Made by a program: the position numbers and the translations under genes
Notes under the pieces: generated by a model
The model's input: the letters and a program-made list of their open reading frames with translations, nothing else
The model's database searches: none
Told to the model about the DNA's origin: nothing
Source of the DNA: Mycolicibacterium peregrinum
GTDB lineage: Bacteria; Actinomycetota; Actinomycetes; Mycobacteriales; Mycobacteriaceae
Assembly: GCF_002102345.1 (NCBI RefSeq)
Contig: NZ_LQPP01000030.1
Span: 124,001-188,000, forward strand
DNA: 64,000 nucleotides
Direction: 5' to 3'
Shown here: in pieces, positions 51,989 to 60,803 of the stretch
Layout of the letters: every line of letters starts with the position of its first letter
How positions within the stretch are numbered: position 1 is the stretch's first letter

Positions 51989-52948
51989 CTACTCGGGCTC
52001 GCGACCACCGACGACGGCGTGTATGCGTCCCTGCGGATACGGAAGGTCGATGTCGTTCTCGTCGTATGCACGCAGGATCTCTCGGCGCAACCGGCGCTGC
52101 ACCGACCATTGCGCGTTCGGCCGGGTCTTTACGGTCATCCGCAGTGTGACCTGGTCAGCCGAGAACTCTTGCACTCCCAGCATTTCCGGCTCTCCCATCA
52201 CTTTTCGCGCGACGAGAGGATCGGCGACGGCTTGCTTGGCGGCGTCGAGCGCCACCTGTTCGGCCTGGTCGACATCCGCGGTCAGGGCAACGGGTACCTC
52301 GACGCGGGCGACTGCATAGTCCTGGCTCATGTTGCCGACACGGGCGATCTCGCCGTTGCGGACGTACCAGAGGGTGCCGTCGATGTCGCGAATGGTGGTA
52401 ATGCGCAGTCCGACACTCTGCACTTCCCCGACGACGTCGCCGACATCGACGGTGTCACCGACCCCATATTGATCTTCCAGCAGCATGAATACGCCGCTGA
52501 CGAAATCGCGAACGAGGTTTTGCGCGCCAAACCCGATGGCCAGCCCGACCACACCGGCCGAGGCGATAAAGGGCGCAATGTTCACCCCGAGGACGCTCAG
52601 AATGGCCAGCACCACCCAGACCAGCAGCACGATCGACACCGTTGACTTCAGCACGGACCCGATGGTCTGCGCGCGCTGTTGACGACGCGCTGCCAGTCGC
52701 GCACTGCTCTCCGTCGCAGCCCCTCGGTCCCGCAGGTGGCGAAGCAGCGGCGGCTTTCTGGCTTGCCCCTCCACCTCACCGCTATTGGCCTTGACCGCCC
52801 TGACGGTGGTAGCGCGATCAATCATTCGGTGCAGCAAAAATCGCAGGATTAACGCAAGGGCGACATACGCCACAATTCGAATCGGTACTTCGATGAACCA
52901 ATGTCGATTAGTGTCTGTCCATTCAAATGCCAAGTTGTAGACAGTCAT
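51989..52948 (-). CDS. Mechanosensitive ion channel, MscS family
   Basis: 319 residues from the ATG at 52948; the open frame back to 53050 reads through an unlikely cytoplasmic segment. Three hydrophobic helices (about 20-40, 90-115 and 120-140) precede the MscS core (GLAIGFGAQNLVRDFVSGVFMLLEDQYGVGDTVDVGDVVG). A tail-domain beta fold follows. Relieves osmotic pressure by opening at high tension. A basic linker (RARKPPLLRHLRDRG region) sits between helices 1 and 2. Confidence 0.88.
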   Translation of the reverse strand: MTVYNLAFEWTDTNRHWFIEVPIRIVAYVALALILRFLLHRMIDRATTVRAVKANSGEVEGQARKPPLLRHLRDRGAATESSARLAARRQQRAQTIGSVLKSTVSIVLLVWVVLAILSVLGVNIAPFIASAGVVGLAIGFGAQNLVRDFVSGVFMLLEDQYGVGDTVDVGDVVGEVQSVGLRITTIRDIDGTLWYVRNGEIARVGNMSQDYAVARVEVPVALTADVDQAEQVALDAAKQAVADPLVARKVMGEPEMLGVQEFSADQVTLRMTVKTRPNAQWSVQRRLRREILRAYDENDIDLPYPQGRIHAVVGGREPE

Positions 52949-53166
52949 GACTTCGACCGTACGACAGAACTTTCCCGCGCGTCGAATACAGTTGAGCGGC
53001 TCGGGCTCAGATACCCGGTTAATCATTTTTCGAAAAGTCTTGTCTGACACACCTCGATTGGCGCGGCCGGAGGGGTGAATCGCGGCTCAGTCTGTGAGCC
53101 GATCACCCGGCACTGACGCCACCCAGTGCCTAACGTGTACTCACCAGCAAACGAGAGGATGCCGAG

Positions 53167-55155
53167 TTGGCCACGGAAAGCCCAGTCACTCCCGCCACCC
53201 CGACGCTGCGCGAGCTCACCGTCCGCGGCATCCTGCTCGGCGGCGCGATCACGCTGGTGTTCACCGCCGCCAACGTCTACCTCGGTCTCAAGGTCGGCCT
53301 GACGTTCGCCACCGCCATCCCGGCCGCGGTGATCTCGATGGCCATCCTGCGTAACTTCGCCAACCACTCCATCGTCGAGAACAACATCGTGCAGACCGTC
53401 GCCTCGGCGGCCGGCACGCTGTCGGCGATCATCTTCGTGCTGCCCGGGCTGATCATGATCGGCTGGTGGACCGGGTTCCCGTACTGGATGACGGTGGCCG
53501 TGTGCGCGGTCGGCGGCATCCTCGGCGTCATGTACTCCATCCCGCTGCGCCGGGCCCTGGTGACCGGCTCGGATCTGCCCTATCCGGAAGGCGTGGCCGC
53601 CGCCGAGGTCCTCAAAGTCGGTGACAGCACGCGGGGCCACGAGGAGAACCGCGTCGGCATCCGGGTAATTGCGTTCGGCGCGCTGGTGTCGGCCGGCTTC
53701 GGGCTGCTGGCCAACCTGAAGATGCTGGCCAACTATGTCGCGGCGTTCTTCCGCGTCGGGGCCGGTGGTTCCATGTTCGGCGCGAGCCTGTCGCTGGCGC
53801 TGATCGGGGTGGGGCATCTGATCGGAATGACCGTCGGTATCGCGATGCTCGTCGGGCTGATCATCTCCTTCGGCGTGCTGCTGCCGATCCGCACCATCGG
53901 CACGTTCGGCACCGGCGAGCCGGTGGCCGACGTGATCGACGGCGTGTTCGTGCACGAGGTGCGGTTCATCGGCGCCGGGGCGATCGCGGTGGCCGCGGTG
54001 TGGACGTTGCTAAAGATCCTGCGCCCGATCATCAAAGGCATCACCGAGGCAATGGCCTCAGCACGGGAGCGGCGGGGCGGCCAGCTGGTCGACATCACCC
54101 AACGCGACATTCCGTTCCCCCTCGTCGTGGGGGTGATCGTGGCGATGCTGGTCCCGATCGCGGCGCTGCTGTGGGACTTCAGCCGTGGCACCGCGCTGCA
54201 GGGCAGTTCGGCTGGGATCATCGTGGCGAGCCTGGTGTTCATCTTCGTCATCGGCCTGATCATCGCCGCGGTGTGCGGCTACATGGCCGGCCTGATCGGC
54301 TCCTCGAACAGCCCCATCTCCGGGGTCGGCATCCTGACCGTGCTGATCGCCGCACTGGTGGTCAAAGTGGCCTTCGGTCGCGCCGACAGCGACCAGTCCA
54401 CCGCGCTGGTGGCGTTCACGCTGTTCGTCGCGGCCGTCACCTTCGGCGTCGCCACCATCTCCAACGACAACCTGCAGGACCTCAAGACCGGCCAGCTCGT
54501 CGGCGCCACGCCGTGGAAACAGCAGGTGGCCTTGGTGATTGGGGTGTTATTCGGCTCGGCGGTCATCCCGCCGGTGCTCGACCTGATGCAGCAGGCCTTC
54601 GGCTTCCTCGGTGCGCCAGGAGCCACCGACCACGCCCTGGCCGCCCCGCAGGCCGCGCTGATTTCCTCGCTCGCCAAAGGCGTGTTCGGCGGGTCGCTGG
54701 ACTGGTCGCTGATCGGACTGGGTGCGGCGATCGGGGTGGCGATCGTGATCGTCGACGAAATCCTCACCCGCACATCACGGTTCAGCCTGCCGCCACTGGC
54801 CGTCGGGATGGGCATGTACCTGCCGATGAGCCTGACACTGATCATCCCGCTTGGGTCCCTGCTGGGCTGGTTCTACAACCGGTGGGCCGACCGGAGCGAC
54901 TCGGCGGCCGGCGCCGACCGCAAGAAGCGCCTCGGCGTGCTGTTGGCCACCGGCATGATCGTCGGCGAGAGCCTCTACGGCGTCGTGTTCGCCGGCTTCG
55001 TCGCCGGTACGGGCAGCGATGATCCGTTCGCGATCTTCCCCGGCAATGACGGGACGTTCGCTGAGGTTCTTGGGATCATCGGGTTCGCGGCCATGCTGCT
55101 GTGGCTGTACAAGCGGACACAAAAGATTTCTGCGCGTGAGCTGCCTGAGGCATAG
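53167..55155 (+). CDS. Oligopeptide transporter, OPT family
   Basis: 662 residues, about 14-16 hydrophobic helices, from a TTG at 53167 with AGAGGAT upstream. OPT signatures: NVYLGLKVGLTFATAIPAAV near residue 35, PYPEGVAAAEVLKVG near 138, and GLIGSSNSPISGVGI near 378. OPT transporters import peptides, glutathione or metal-siderophore complexes by proton symport. No regulatory gene adjacent. A stem-loop lies at the stop. Confidence 0.9.
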   Translation: MATESPVTPATPTLRELTVRGILLGGAITLVFTAANVYLGLKVGLTFATAIPAAVISMAILRNFANHSIVENNIVQTVASAAGTLSAIIFVLPGLIMIGWWTGFPYWMTVAVCAVGGILGVMYSIPLRRALVTGSDLPYPEGVAAAEVLKVGDSTRGHEENRVGIRVIAFGALVSAGFGLLANLKMLANYVAAFFRVGAGGSMFGASLSLALIGVGHLIGMTVGIAMLVGLIISFGVLLPIRTIGTFGTGEPVADVIDGVFVHEVRFIGAGAIAVAAVWTLLKILRPIIKGITEAMASARERRGGQLVDITQRDIPFPLVVGVIVAMLVPIAALLWDFSRGTALQGSSAGIIVASLVFIFVIGLIIAAVCGYMAGLIGSSNSPISGVGILTVLIAALVVKVAFGRADSDQSTALVAFTLFVAAVTFGVATISNDNLQDLKTGQLVGATPWKQQVALVIGVLFGSAVIPPVLDLMQQAFGFLGAPGATDHALAAPQAALISSLAKGVFGGSLDWSLIGLGAAIGVAIVIVDEILTRTSRFSLPPLAVGMGMYLPMSLTLIIPLGSLLGWFYNRWADRSDSAAGADRKKRLGVLLATGMIVGESLYGVVFAGFVAGTGSDDPFAIFPGNDGTFAEVLGIIGFAAMLLWLYKRTQKISARELPEA

Positions 55156-55175
55156 GCGTAGTCCGCCCTACGCCT
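55154..55175. terminator. Stem-loop at the end of the OPT gene
   Basis: AGGCGTAG-TCCGCC-CTACGCCT: perfect 8-bp stem with 6-base loop, overlapping the OPT stop. It also faces the convergent vapC end and may stop transcription from both sides. Confidence 0.6.
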
Positions 55176-55227
55176 CGGAATGCAGTCAATATGTGGCAGT
55201 AATCCGACGCCTTGTGCAACTGCTCGC

Positions 55228-55611
55228 TCACCGAGGCACGACCGTGAGGGTGCATCGAGGTCCGTTCGCCCCCGACAACCGCGCATCCGCTGTGACCAGA
55301 ACGCAGTCCAGATTTTCAGCAAGCGCGACATACATCGCGTCATACGCCGTCACCGTCGCGCGAAGTTCCCAGACACGTTCCAGGAGAGGCGAAGCGGCGT
55401 AGTGAATCAGCCCGAGCCTGCGCCAGACATCCAGAGCCCGACGCGCATCATCTGCCGCCAGCAGCCCGGCTGCGGCCCGCCGACGCAGCACACTGACAAC
55501 TTCTACGTCCACCAGGTGCGGTACATGAATCGCTTCGGCGGCAAGCAGTCTCCGGGCCGGCCCGTCATTCAATAACGCGGAGACTGCTGCCGACGCGTCG
55601 AGGACGATCAC
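55228..55611 (-). CDS. VapC-type PIN-domain RNase toxin
   Basis: 127 residues. PIN domain with the four acidic metal ligands D5 (MIVLDASA), E37 (VDVEVVSV), D91 (AYDAMYVA) and D109 (LVTADARL). Expected to cut tRNA or rRNA when not bound by the antitoxin. Starts 4 bases inside the vapB end (ATGA overlap). Confidence 0.9.
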   Translation of the reverse strand: MIVLDASAAVSALLNDGPARRLLAAEAIHVPHLVDVEVVSVLRRRAAAGLLAADDARRALDVWRRLGLIHYAASPLLERVWELRATVTAYDAMYVALAENLDCVLVTADARLSGANGPRCTLTVVPR

Positions 55612-55823
55612 CTGCGTTCGGATTCCAACTGCTCGACGATCGTCGCTGCGGGAATGTCGAGATCGGGCAATGTGGCGACCAGCGCCGCGTTGTCCACTCG
55701 GCGAGTCGCGGCGTCGAGTTCACGGATCGCGACGGCAGTCACCGACGTGCTCGCAGCACGCGCCATCCGTTCGAGTCGATTCATGACCTCGTCGGGAACA
55801 TTGCGCAGATGCAGGGTTCGCAC
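55608..55823 (-). CDS. VapB-type antitoxin
   Basis: 71 residues from the GTG at 55823. Ribbon-helix-helix-like N-terminus (RTLHLRNVPDEVMNRLERMA), helix ASTSVTAVAIRELDAATR, and an acidic tail. The frame is open further upstream, but the GTG start agrees with the typical VapB N-terminus (xxLxxRNVPxE). Overlaps vapC, autorepression expected through the repeats upstream. Confidence 0.85.
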   Translation of the reverse strand: MRTLHLRNVPDEVMNRLERMARAASTSVTAVAIRELDAATRRVDNAALVATLPDLDIPAATIVEQLESERR

Positions 55824-55853
55824 CCTCTCAGCGTACCCGGATCGCTTGCTTTG

Positions 55854-55872
55854 AGCTAGCAAATAGCTAGCA
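55854..55872 (-). promoter_or_regulatory. Repeat operator of the VapBC pair
   Basis: AGCTAGCA at 55854-55861 and 55865-55872, 11 bp apart; each contains the palindrome GCTAGC. It is 30-50 bp upstream of vapB. Confidence 0.5.
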
Positions 55873-55881
55873 CCGGTCTTT

Positions 55882-57029
55882 CTAGCTCGCATCGTCGAGG
55901 TACCAGCGTTTCGCCTGCCTCAGGATCTCCCGCTTGTAACGCGACCGCAGCTTGTCGACCGTCGCGATCGTTCGCGCGGTCAGCTCCTCGCGAATCCCGC
56001 TCTGCGCGTGGGCGTACGGGATGAAGGCACGTAACAGATCGGGCGCGTCCAACAGGATCTCCAACGGAATGTAGCTGTCGTCATAGGCCGGACAGCCGAT
56101 CGCTTGTTCGACGCGGATCTCGCTCCACCGCAGCGGATCACCACAACCCGTTCCGTTTCGAAGAGCTCGAGCAGCAGGTCCCGGTGGCCACGGTCGGCGA
56201 AGGGCGCTGCAGGGTCGGCGGTGAAGAAACTGTCACACAGCTCCGCAGCCGCTACCCAGTCCGTGGGGGCCCGGTGAGCACCACCTTCAGGCAGCTGCCG
56301 GACCAACCACTGAATCAGGGGCAGGGACTGGGACCAGGTATCGGTTGCACGCGTGAAGGTCGGCTCGGAGAGTGAGTCTTCGATCCACGTCCGGGCATCG
56401 GCCAGCGTCATCTCGACGACATAGGTGTCCCTGCTGGATTCGTCCGCCCGTGCCAGACCCCCGTCGATCGAGTCCGATGCAACGACGGCATCGATGACGT
56501 CGGACAGCGCGTTGTGGTCGATCAGAACTGCCGCAGTCAGCTCGTGTGTGCCATTGAGTCGCGCACCGATCACGAGTTCGTCGGCGTCGCCGAGTACGTC
56601 AGCTCGGCGCACCGCGCGGTACACCTCGATCTGCGGAAGTGCGGTGATCCACTGTGGCAGAACGTCATCGCGTTCAGCCACCGCCTCTCGACACCGCAGC
56701 TGCGTCTCAGGGTCGTCGACGAGAAGCTCGGCGAACACGGCCAGCAGCGCCGTCGTCTCGCGGGTCCGCGCACCGGTCATGCCCGACACGAACCGCTCCA
56801 GAATGCCGGTGTCGCGCTCCACTTTCGGCCAGGCCATCGGGTCGGGCTTCATCAGATGGATCAGATAGCTGGCCAGCCCGAGCAGGCTGAGGGGGTGCCT
56901 GCTCGAAACGGCCTTGCGGATCACATCCCTGAAGGTCGTATCGGGACGAGATTCCCGGTCGCGTTTCTTCGCTCGCCGCACATCACGACGAGCCTGTTTG
57001 GCCTTGCGCTCACGTCGTTTGTCTCCCAT
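55882..57029 (-). pseudogene. Hypothetical protein gene with apparent -1 frameshift
   Basis: A minus-strand gene starting at 57029 (MGDKRRERKAKQARRDVRRAKKR) codes in one frame for about 300 normal-looking residues. It then degenerates into a low-quality Ser/Arg-rich tail that ends at 55980. A second frame (-1 relative) continues the natural sequence, CGDPLRWSEIRVEQAI through DAPDLLRAFIPYAHAQ, and ends at 55882. The switch lies near 56138-56151. One missing base would explain it. No slippery heptamer is seen, so a mutation or a sequencing error is more likely than programmed frameshifting. Function unknown; the protein has no recognised domain. Confidence 0.7.
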
Positions 57030-57068
57030 TCGCGGAGGCTACTCAGGGGTACTGACATCTCCACCGGA

Positions 57069-58031
57069 CTACGCCGGCACGCTGGCGATCCGTCGGAACT
57101 CCGCGGCGAACGCCTGCGCGATGCCCGCGGCGCGGCGGCGGTACTCATCGTCGTCGAGATCGACGTCCCCACGTCGATGCCGTGAGCCCAACCGCGCCAA
57201 CGCGTCGGCGCCCTCGTTCAACGGATCACCGGAATGACCCGGAACCCACCGCAATTCCATCCGGTCGCGCTCGACATAGATGCGGCGCCGGGCGGCGTGC
57301 AGGCAGTGGTCGCGGTCGGGTAACTCCGCCGGGTAGTCGGCGGGCATGGCCGGCTCGCCGCGCTTCCACCGCTTCACCGTGGCGATGGCCAGCTGGCTGT
57401 CGGACAAGACCGTCAGGTGCTGGCGGGGCAACGCGGAGACCGCCGCGCCGATCGCGCGCAGCTCGGCAACGAGCACCGGTTCGGTACCGACTCGTCGCGA
57501 CGACGATCGATACCCGGCCAGTCCGTAGTCCCCGGACGAGGCGAGCCAACCGAACCCGGCGTGCCGCTGCCGCACCGAGCCGTCGGTCGCCACAGTGACG
57601 GGCCCGCCGTTGACGGATCGTGGCGACGGGTGCGGCACTGGCTGTGCCGGGCAGGTGTTCTGCATGCGCGCGACGGCGTCTGCCAGCAATGATCGGTCGG
57701 CATGGTCAGGGCGTTCGATCCACCAGTCCCTCGCTGCCTCGGAGAGCTCCCCGGCGTAGCGCCACAGCGGACTCCCACAGGACAGGTTCACGACGAATCG
57801 GAACCGCTCCGGCTCCGGGTGTCCGGCGCGGACCGCGTCGATGGCATCCAGCACCGCCACCTCGGGATTGGGCGCCGCCACCGCTCCGGCGCACGACCAG
57901 GACGCCCCGGCCGCGGCATACCGGTAACCAAAGGCCGTCTCGGCGACCGCGATCGCGACGGACTCGGCAGGGCGCGGGCGGGCGAACACCACGTCGACGC
58001 GCCTGGGTCGTGCCTGAGGCACCTGAACCAT
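57069..58031 (-). CDS. RNase HI-domain protein with extra N-terminal domain
   Basis: 320 residues. The C-terminal RNase H domain (about 145-285) keeps all catalytic acids: D150 (VTVATDGSV), E190 (VAELRAIGAAV), D211 (LTVLSDSQLA) and D276, with H266 in WVPGHSGDPLNEGADALAR. It should cleave RNA in RNA-DNA hybrids. The N-terminal 140 residues are not a typical hybrid-binding domain and look like a degenerate copy of a similar fold. Located 39 bp upstream of the frameshifted gene on the same strand. Confidence 0.8.
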   Translation of the reverse strand: MVQVPQARPRRVDVVFARPRPAESVAIAVAETAFGYRYAAAGASWSCAGAVAAPNPEVAVLDAIDAVRAGHPEPERFRFVVNLSCGSPLWRYAGELSEAARDWWIERPDHADRSLLADAVARMQNTCPAQPVPHPSPRSVNGGPVTVATDGSVRQRHAGFGWLASSGDYGLAGYRSSSRRVGTEPVLVAELRAIGAAVSALPRQHLTVLSDSQLAIATVKRWKRGEPAMPADYPAELPDRDHCLHAARRRIYVERDRMELRWVPGHSGDPLNEGADALARLGSRHRRGDVDLDDDEYRRRAAGIAQAFAAEFRRIASVPA

Positions 58032-58164
58032 CTCTCACCTCCCGCGGGTTTCGATGGGGAGACAGTAGAGGTGGGCACCGACATGGCATCGGTGGGCGAC
58101 GTACCCCGCTTCCAGCAGCCGCACAGCAATCGCCGATACTCTGCGACCGATCGGGGGGACGGCG

Positions 58165-58629
58165 ATGCAGTTCGGTGTGGACAAGGACGGCGAAAGCTCA
58201 TCGCCACGTGCCTGGTTTCGACGTGGTCATAAACCGAAAGGGTTGGGCAGCAGCGGGATCACTTTGCTCGCGCTGAGCGGTGCCATCACGGTTGTCGTGG
58301 CGACCTACATCGGGTTTGTCACTGTTGTTCACGACCCGGATACCACCGATGCTGAGCTCGCGAATTTCACCCCTGCCCTCCAGCGTGACCGGGTCCAGGC
58401 GGCGATCGATGCGCTCAATGACGCTGCCATAGAGCGGGGCTTCACCCGTTTGGAATACGTTCCGGGGTCCACCGTGCAAAGCGATGTCTACCTCGGTCAG
58501 GAAAGAAACATCCGAGCGGCCATGCCGCCGGACGGCTGCCGATACGACCTCAACCATGTCGAAGATGCCGGTGGCCAAGGCACGAAGCTGGTGCCAGGGT
58601 TGTCCACCCCATGCCGATCTATCAGCTGA
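58165..58629 (+). CDS. Hypothetical single-pass membrane protein
   Basis: 154 residues. One transmembrane helix (ITLLALSGAITVVVATYIGFVTVV, about 32-55) follows a basic N-terminus, and a small extracytoplasmic domain with two Cys (GCRYDL, TPCRS) follows. No domain recognised. It starts 133 bp from the divergent RNase H gene. The coding signal is moderate. Confidence 0.6.
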   Translation: MQFGVDKDGESSSPRAWFRRGHKPKGLGSSGITLLALSGAITVVVATYIGFVTVVHDPDTTDAELANFTPALQRDRVQAAIDALNDAAIERGFTRLEYVPGSTVQSDVYLGQERNIRAAMPPDGCRYDLNHVEDAGGQGTKLVPGLSTPCRSIS

Positions 58630-58850
58630 ACGCGATTGTGGATCAGCAGTGCCCGGGAACGCCGCCGATGTCGCGCACCTTGCCCTTCGTGCTCGTTCAT
58701 CACTGGGGACACTGGACGCCGGTAGCGGTCGCGAACAGCTGACGGGCGACGCCGAAGCCAAACGTCACCACCATCCGACCGGGTTGTCGGTGCCGACCTT
58801 CATACTGTGCGGCTCGCTGGAGATTCCATGTCGAGCGAGAGGACTCCGGC
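58630..58850. other. Gap between hypothetical gene and EEP gene
   Basis: No gene or RNA recognised. The end holds a GAGAGGA ribosome site 8 bases before the EEP start. The remainder is ordinary high-GC sequence. Confidence 0.4.
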
Positions 58851-59549
58851 ATGACGACCCGCATCGCGACACTGAACATCCGCCACGGTGGCAGCAAGTA
58901 CGGTGACGCACTCACTACCCGACTTCTCGGCTACGACGCCGATCTCCTGGTGGTGACCGAGTTTCGGGCCAACGACGCGGGTACCGCGCTGATCGCCCAG
59001 CTCGAACGTGCCGGGTATGAGACCTCACACCCCCTGGCCGATCCGAAGCAGAACGGTGTGCTCATCGCCTCCCGCACTCCGATCGACCGAGCGGCGCCGT
59101 TCACCCGGGAACTGCCCGCCCGGCACCTGTGGTGCGCCGAGTTCGACGGCGTGATCGTGTGCGGGGTCTACCTGCCGCAGGCCCACGCCAAACTCCGCTA
59201 CTGGGAGGCCCTGATCGACCGAGCTCACAACAGCGGCGTCGACCTCCTCATCGGGGACTTCAACACGGGCAACAACGATCTCGACAAGGATCCCAAGGGC
59301 ACGAAGTTCATCGGACCCGAGATGCCCGGTCGCCTGATCGCCACCGGATACACCGATGTGTGGCGGTCTCTGCACCCGACCACCCGCGAGTACTCCTGGT
59401 TCAGCCGCCCCGGCGACAACGGGTTTCGCCTCGACTACATCTTCGCCGCGCCGGAGTTCGCCCAACGTGTCTGGGCGTGCGAGTTCGACCATGCACCGCG
59501 GCTCGCCGGCGAGACCGACCATTCAGCGCTCGTCGCTTCGTTCGACTAG
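58851..59549 (+). CDS. EEP-family nuclease/phosphatase
   Basis: 232 residues. EEP motifs: IATLNIRHGG at 5-14, VTEFR (E in the metal-binding position), DLLIGDFNTGNNDL with D and N, and TDHSALVASF with DH. Compared with the mannosidase-linked EEP protein it is a different subgroup, more like short bacterial nuclease-like EEP proteins. GAGAGGA ribosome site precedes the ATG. A small gene follows 23 bp later. Confidence 0.82.
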   Translation: MTTRIATLNIRHGGSKYGDALTTRLLGYDADLLVVTEFRANDAGTALIAQLERAGYETSHPLADPKQNGVLIASRTPIDRAAPFTRELPARHLWCAEFDGVIVCGVYLPQAHAKLRYWEALIDRAHNSGVDLLIGDFNTGNNDLDKDPKGTKFIGPEMPGRLIATGYTDVWRSLHPTTREYSWFSRPGDNGFRLDYIFAAPEFAQRVWACEFDHAPRLAGETDHSALVASFD

Positions 59550-59572
59550 AAGTCGACCAACGGAAAGAGACC

Positions 59573-59908
59573 ATGAGCGACCAGAGGTGTGCGCCCCGTA
59601 CCCGGTGGCCGCTGAGCATCATCCGCGGTTCGAAACTGTCTGAACCGCACCGCGTTCGCGTGACTGTGACGTTCTACATGAGCTCCGACGTGGGGACCGT
59701 TGACCTCGCAGTGCACGGGTACGAGATCGGGGCGACCCCGCGCGAAGCCGTCGACCGAACCAAGGAATACGTTCTCGTGCAGCTGTATCGGGTGATCACG
59801 CAGCGGGGCGGAACATTCGAGCGGTGGTGGGCCGAAGACGAAGATGGCAACGTCCTCGAATCGCACGACGACTACCAACGTCCCCGCCGGCCGCAGATGT
59901 GGAGCTAG
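59573..59908 (+). CDS. Hypothetical small protein downstream of EEP nuclease
   Basis: 111 residues. An AAAGAGA-type site precedes the ATG. A beta-rich core (RVRVTVTFYMSSDVGTVDLAV) and a helix (TPREAVDRTKEYVLVQLYRV) are seen, with a Trp-rich end (ERWWAEDEDGNV). No family recognised. Its closeness to the EEP gene suggests co-expression. Confidence 0.62.
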   Translation: MSDQRCAPRTRWPLSIIRGSKLSEPHRVRVTVTFYMSSDVGTVDLAVHGYEIGATPREAVDRTKEYVLVQLYRVITQRGGTFERWWAEDEDGNVLESHDDYQRPRRPQMWS

Positions 59909-59965
59909 GGTCAATCTCTATCCGACCAGACCCCGAAAGCCCGCGCGCTGTGGTAACAAGATTCC

Positions 59966-60091
59966 GTGCCGGACGACGCCATCGATCCCCTGCTGCTCGG
60001 CCAGCGCGTGGTGGCGATCTTAGAGACCGGTGTCCGGCTGGCAACGTACAAGCTGGCACCCGCTTGCAGGTCAGGTTGCAGTCGCAGCTAA
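59966..60091 (+). pseudogene. Truncated gene, N-terminal fragment only
   Basis: A GTG at 59966 opens a natural-looking 30-residue segment (MPDDAIDPLLLGQRVVAILE, then TGVRLATYKLA). It turns into Cys/Ser-rich sequence and stops at 60091. From memory the start resembles the N-terminus of actinobacterial DNA-endonuclease-like proteins in which LATYKLA is followed by a longer helical domain. This looks like the remnant of a deleted gene; the deletion boundary is near 60050. The reading is not certain. Confidence 0.45.
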
Positions 60092-60690
60092 GTGCACAGA
60101 GTAGGACCGGCCAGCGCCCCAATCTGCTCCACGGTGTACCGGAGCTCATCCACCAGCCAACTGTCACTCCGCTCCTCGAACACCTCCAGCAGGCTGCGGT
60201 AGTACCACAGATGCTGTTGCGGATCCTTGACGTTGAAGCGCTGCCAGAGGTGGTCACCGTGCAAACGCAGGTCGCGCAGAATCGCCCGGGCGTTGTCAAC
60301 CTTGTCGGCCAGCGAAACCAGGACGGCGTCCTCGGAGGCGCCCCGCAAATGCGCGAGATAGCGTTCCTTGCGCTCGTGCCAGGGCGGTTTGGGCACCTCA
60401 TCCGTATCGCTGCATTCGGACACGATCTTGGCCACCGCCGAACCGAATCGGGATTCGATCTCGTCCAAAGTCGGCTTTCCGCCCTGGTCTTCGACGGCGT
60501 CGTGGAGAAGGCCGGCGATCGCCTGCGTCTGGCTGCCGCCGGCTTCGATCACCAGTGCCGACACCGACATCAGATGTCCGAAGTACGGTATGTCCCCGCC
60601 TTTCCGGGTCTGCGTCGCATGTAGTTTTGCCGCGTAAGTCATAGCCTCTGCGAACTCGTCGCCAAGCTTCGGTGTGGTTGTCGACTCCAT
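60088..60690 (-). CDS. Stand-alone RelA/SpoT-type HD hydrolase (small alarmone hydrolase-like)
   Basis: 200 residues, one HD domain. Motifs match (p)ppGpp hydrolases of the Mesh1/SpoT-HD type: THA-TRKGGDIPYFGHL with R29 and H39, LLHDAVEDQGG with H63, D64, E67 and D68, and SLADKVDNARAI with D129. No synthetase, TGS or ACT domain is present. It would remove the 3'-diphosphate of ppGpp. The mycobacterial Rel enzyme already has this activity, so this is an accessory copy. Its end overlaps the truncated gene. Confidence 0.82.
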   Translation of the reverse strand: MESTTTPKLGDEFAEAMTYAAKLHATQTRKGGDIPYFGHLMSVSALVIEAGGSQTQAIAGLLHDAVEDQGGKPTLDEIESRFGSAVAKIVSECSDTDEVPKPPWHERKERYLAHLRGASEDAVLVSLADKVDNARAILRDLRLHGDHLWQRFNVKDPQQHLWYYRSLLEVFEERSDSWLVDELRYTVEQIGALAGPTLCT

Positions 60691-60803
60691 CTGTGCTCTT
60701 TCCCGATCGTCGACTTCAGTGTCCCAGACGGGTGTGACATGCGATAACGAACCGGAACCGTCGCTGAGTGGTCCGGGTCCAACCAGGGTGGTCTACTCAA
60801 CTG

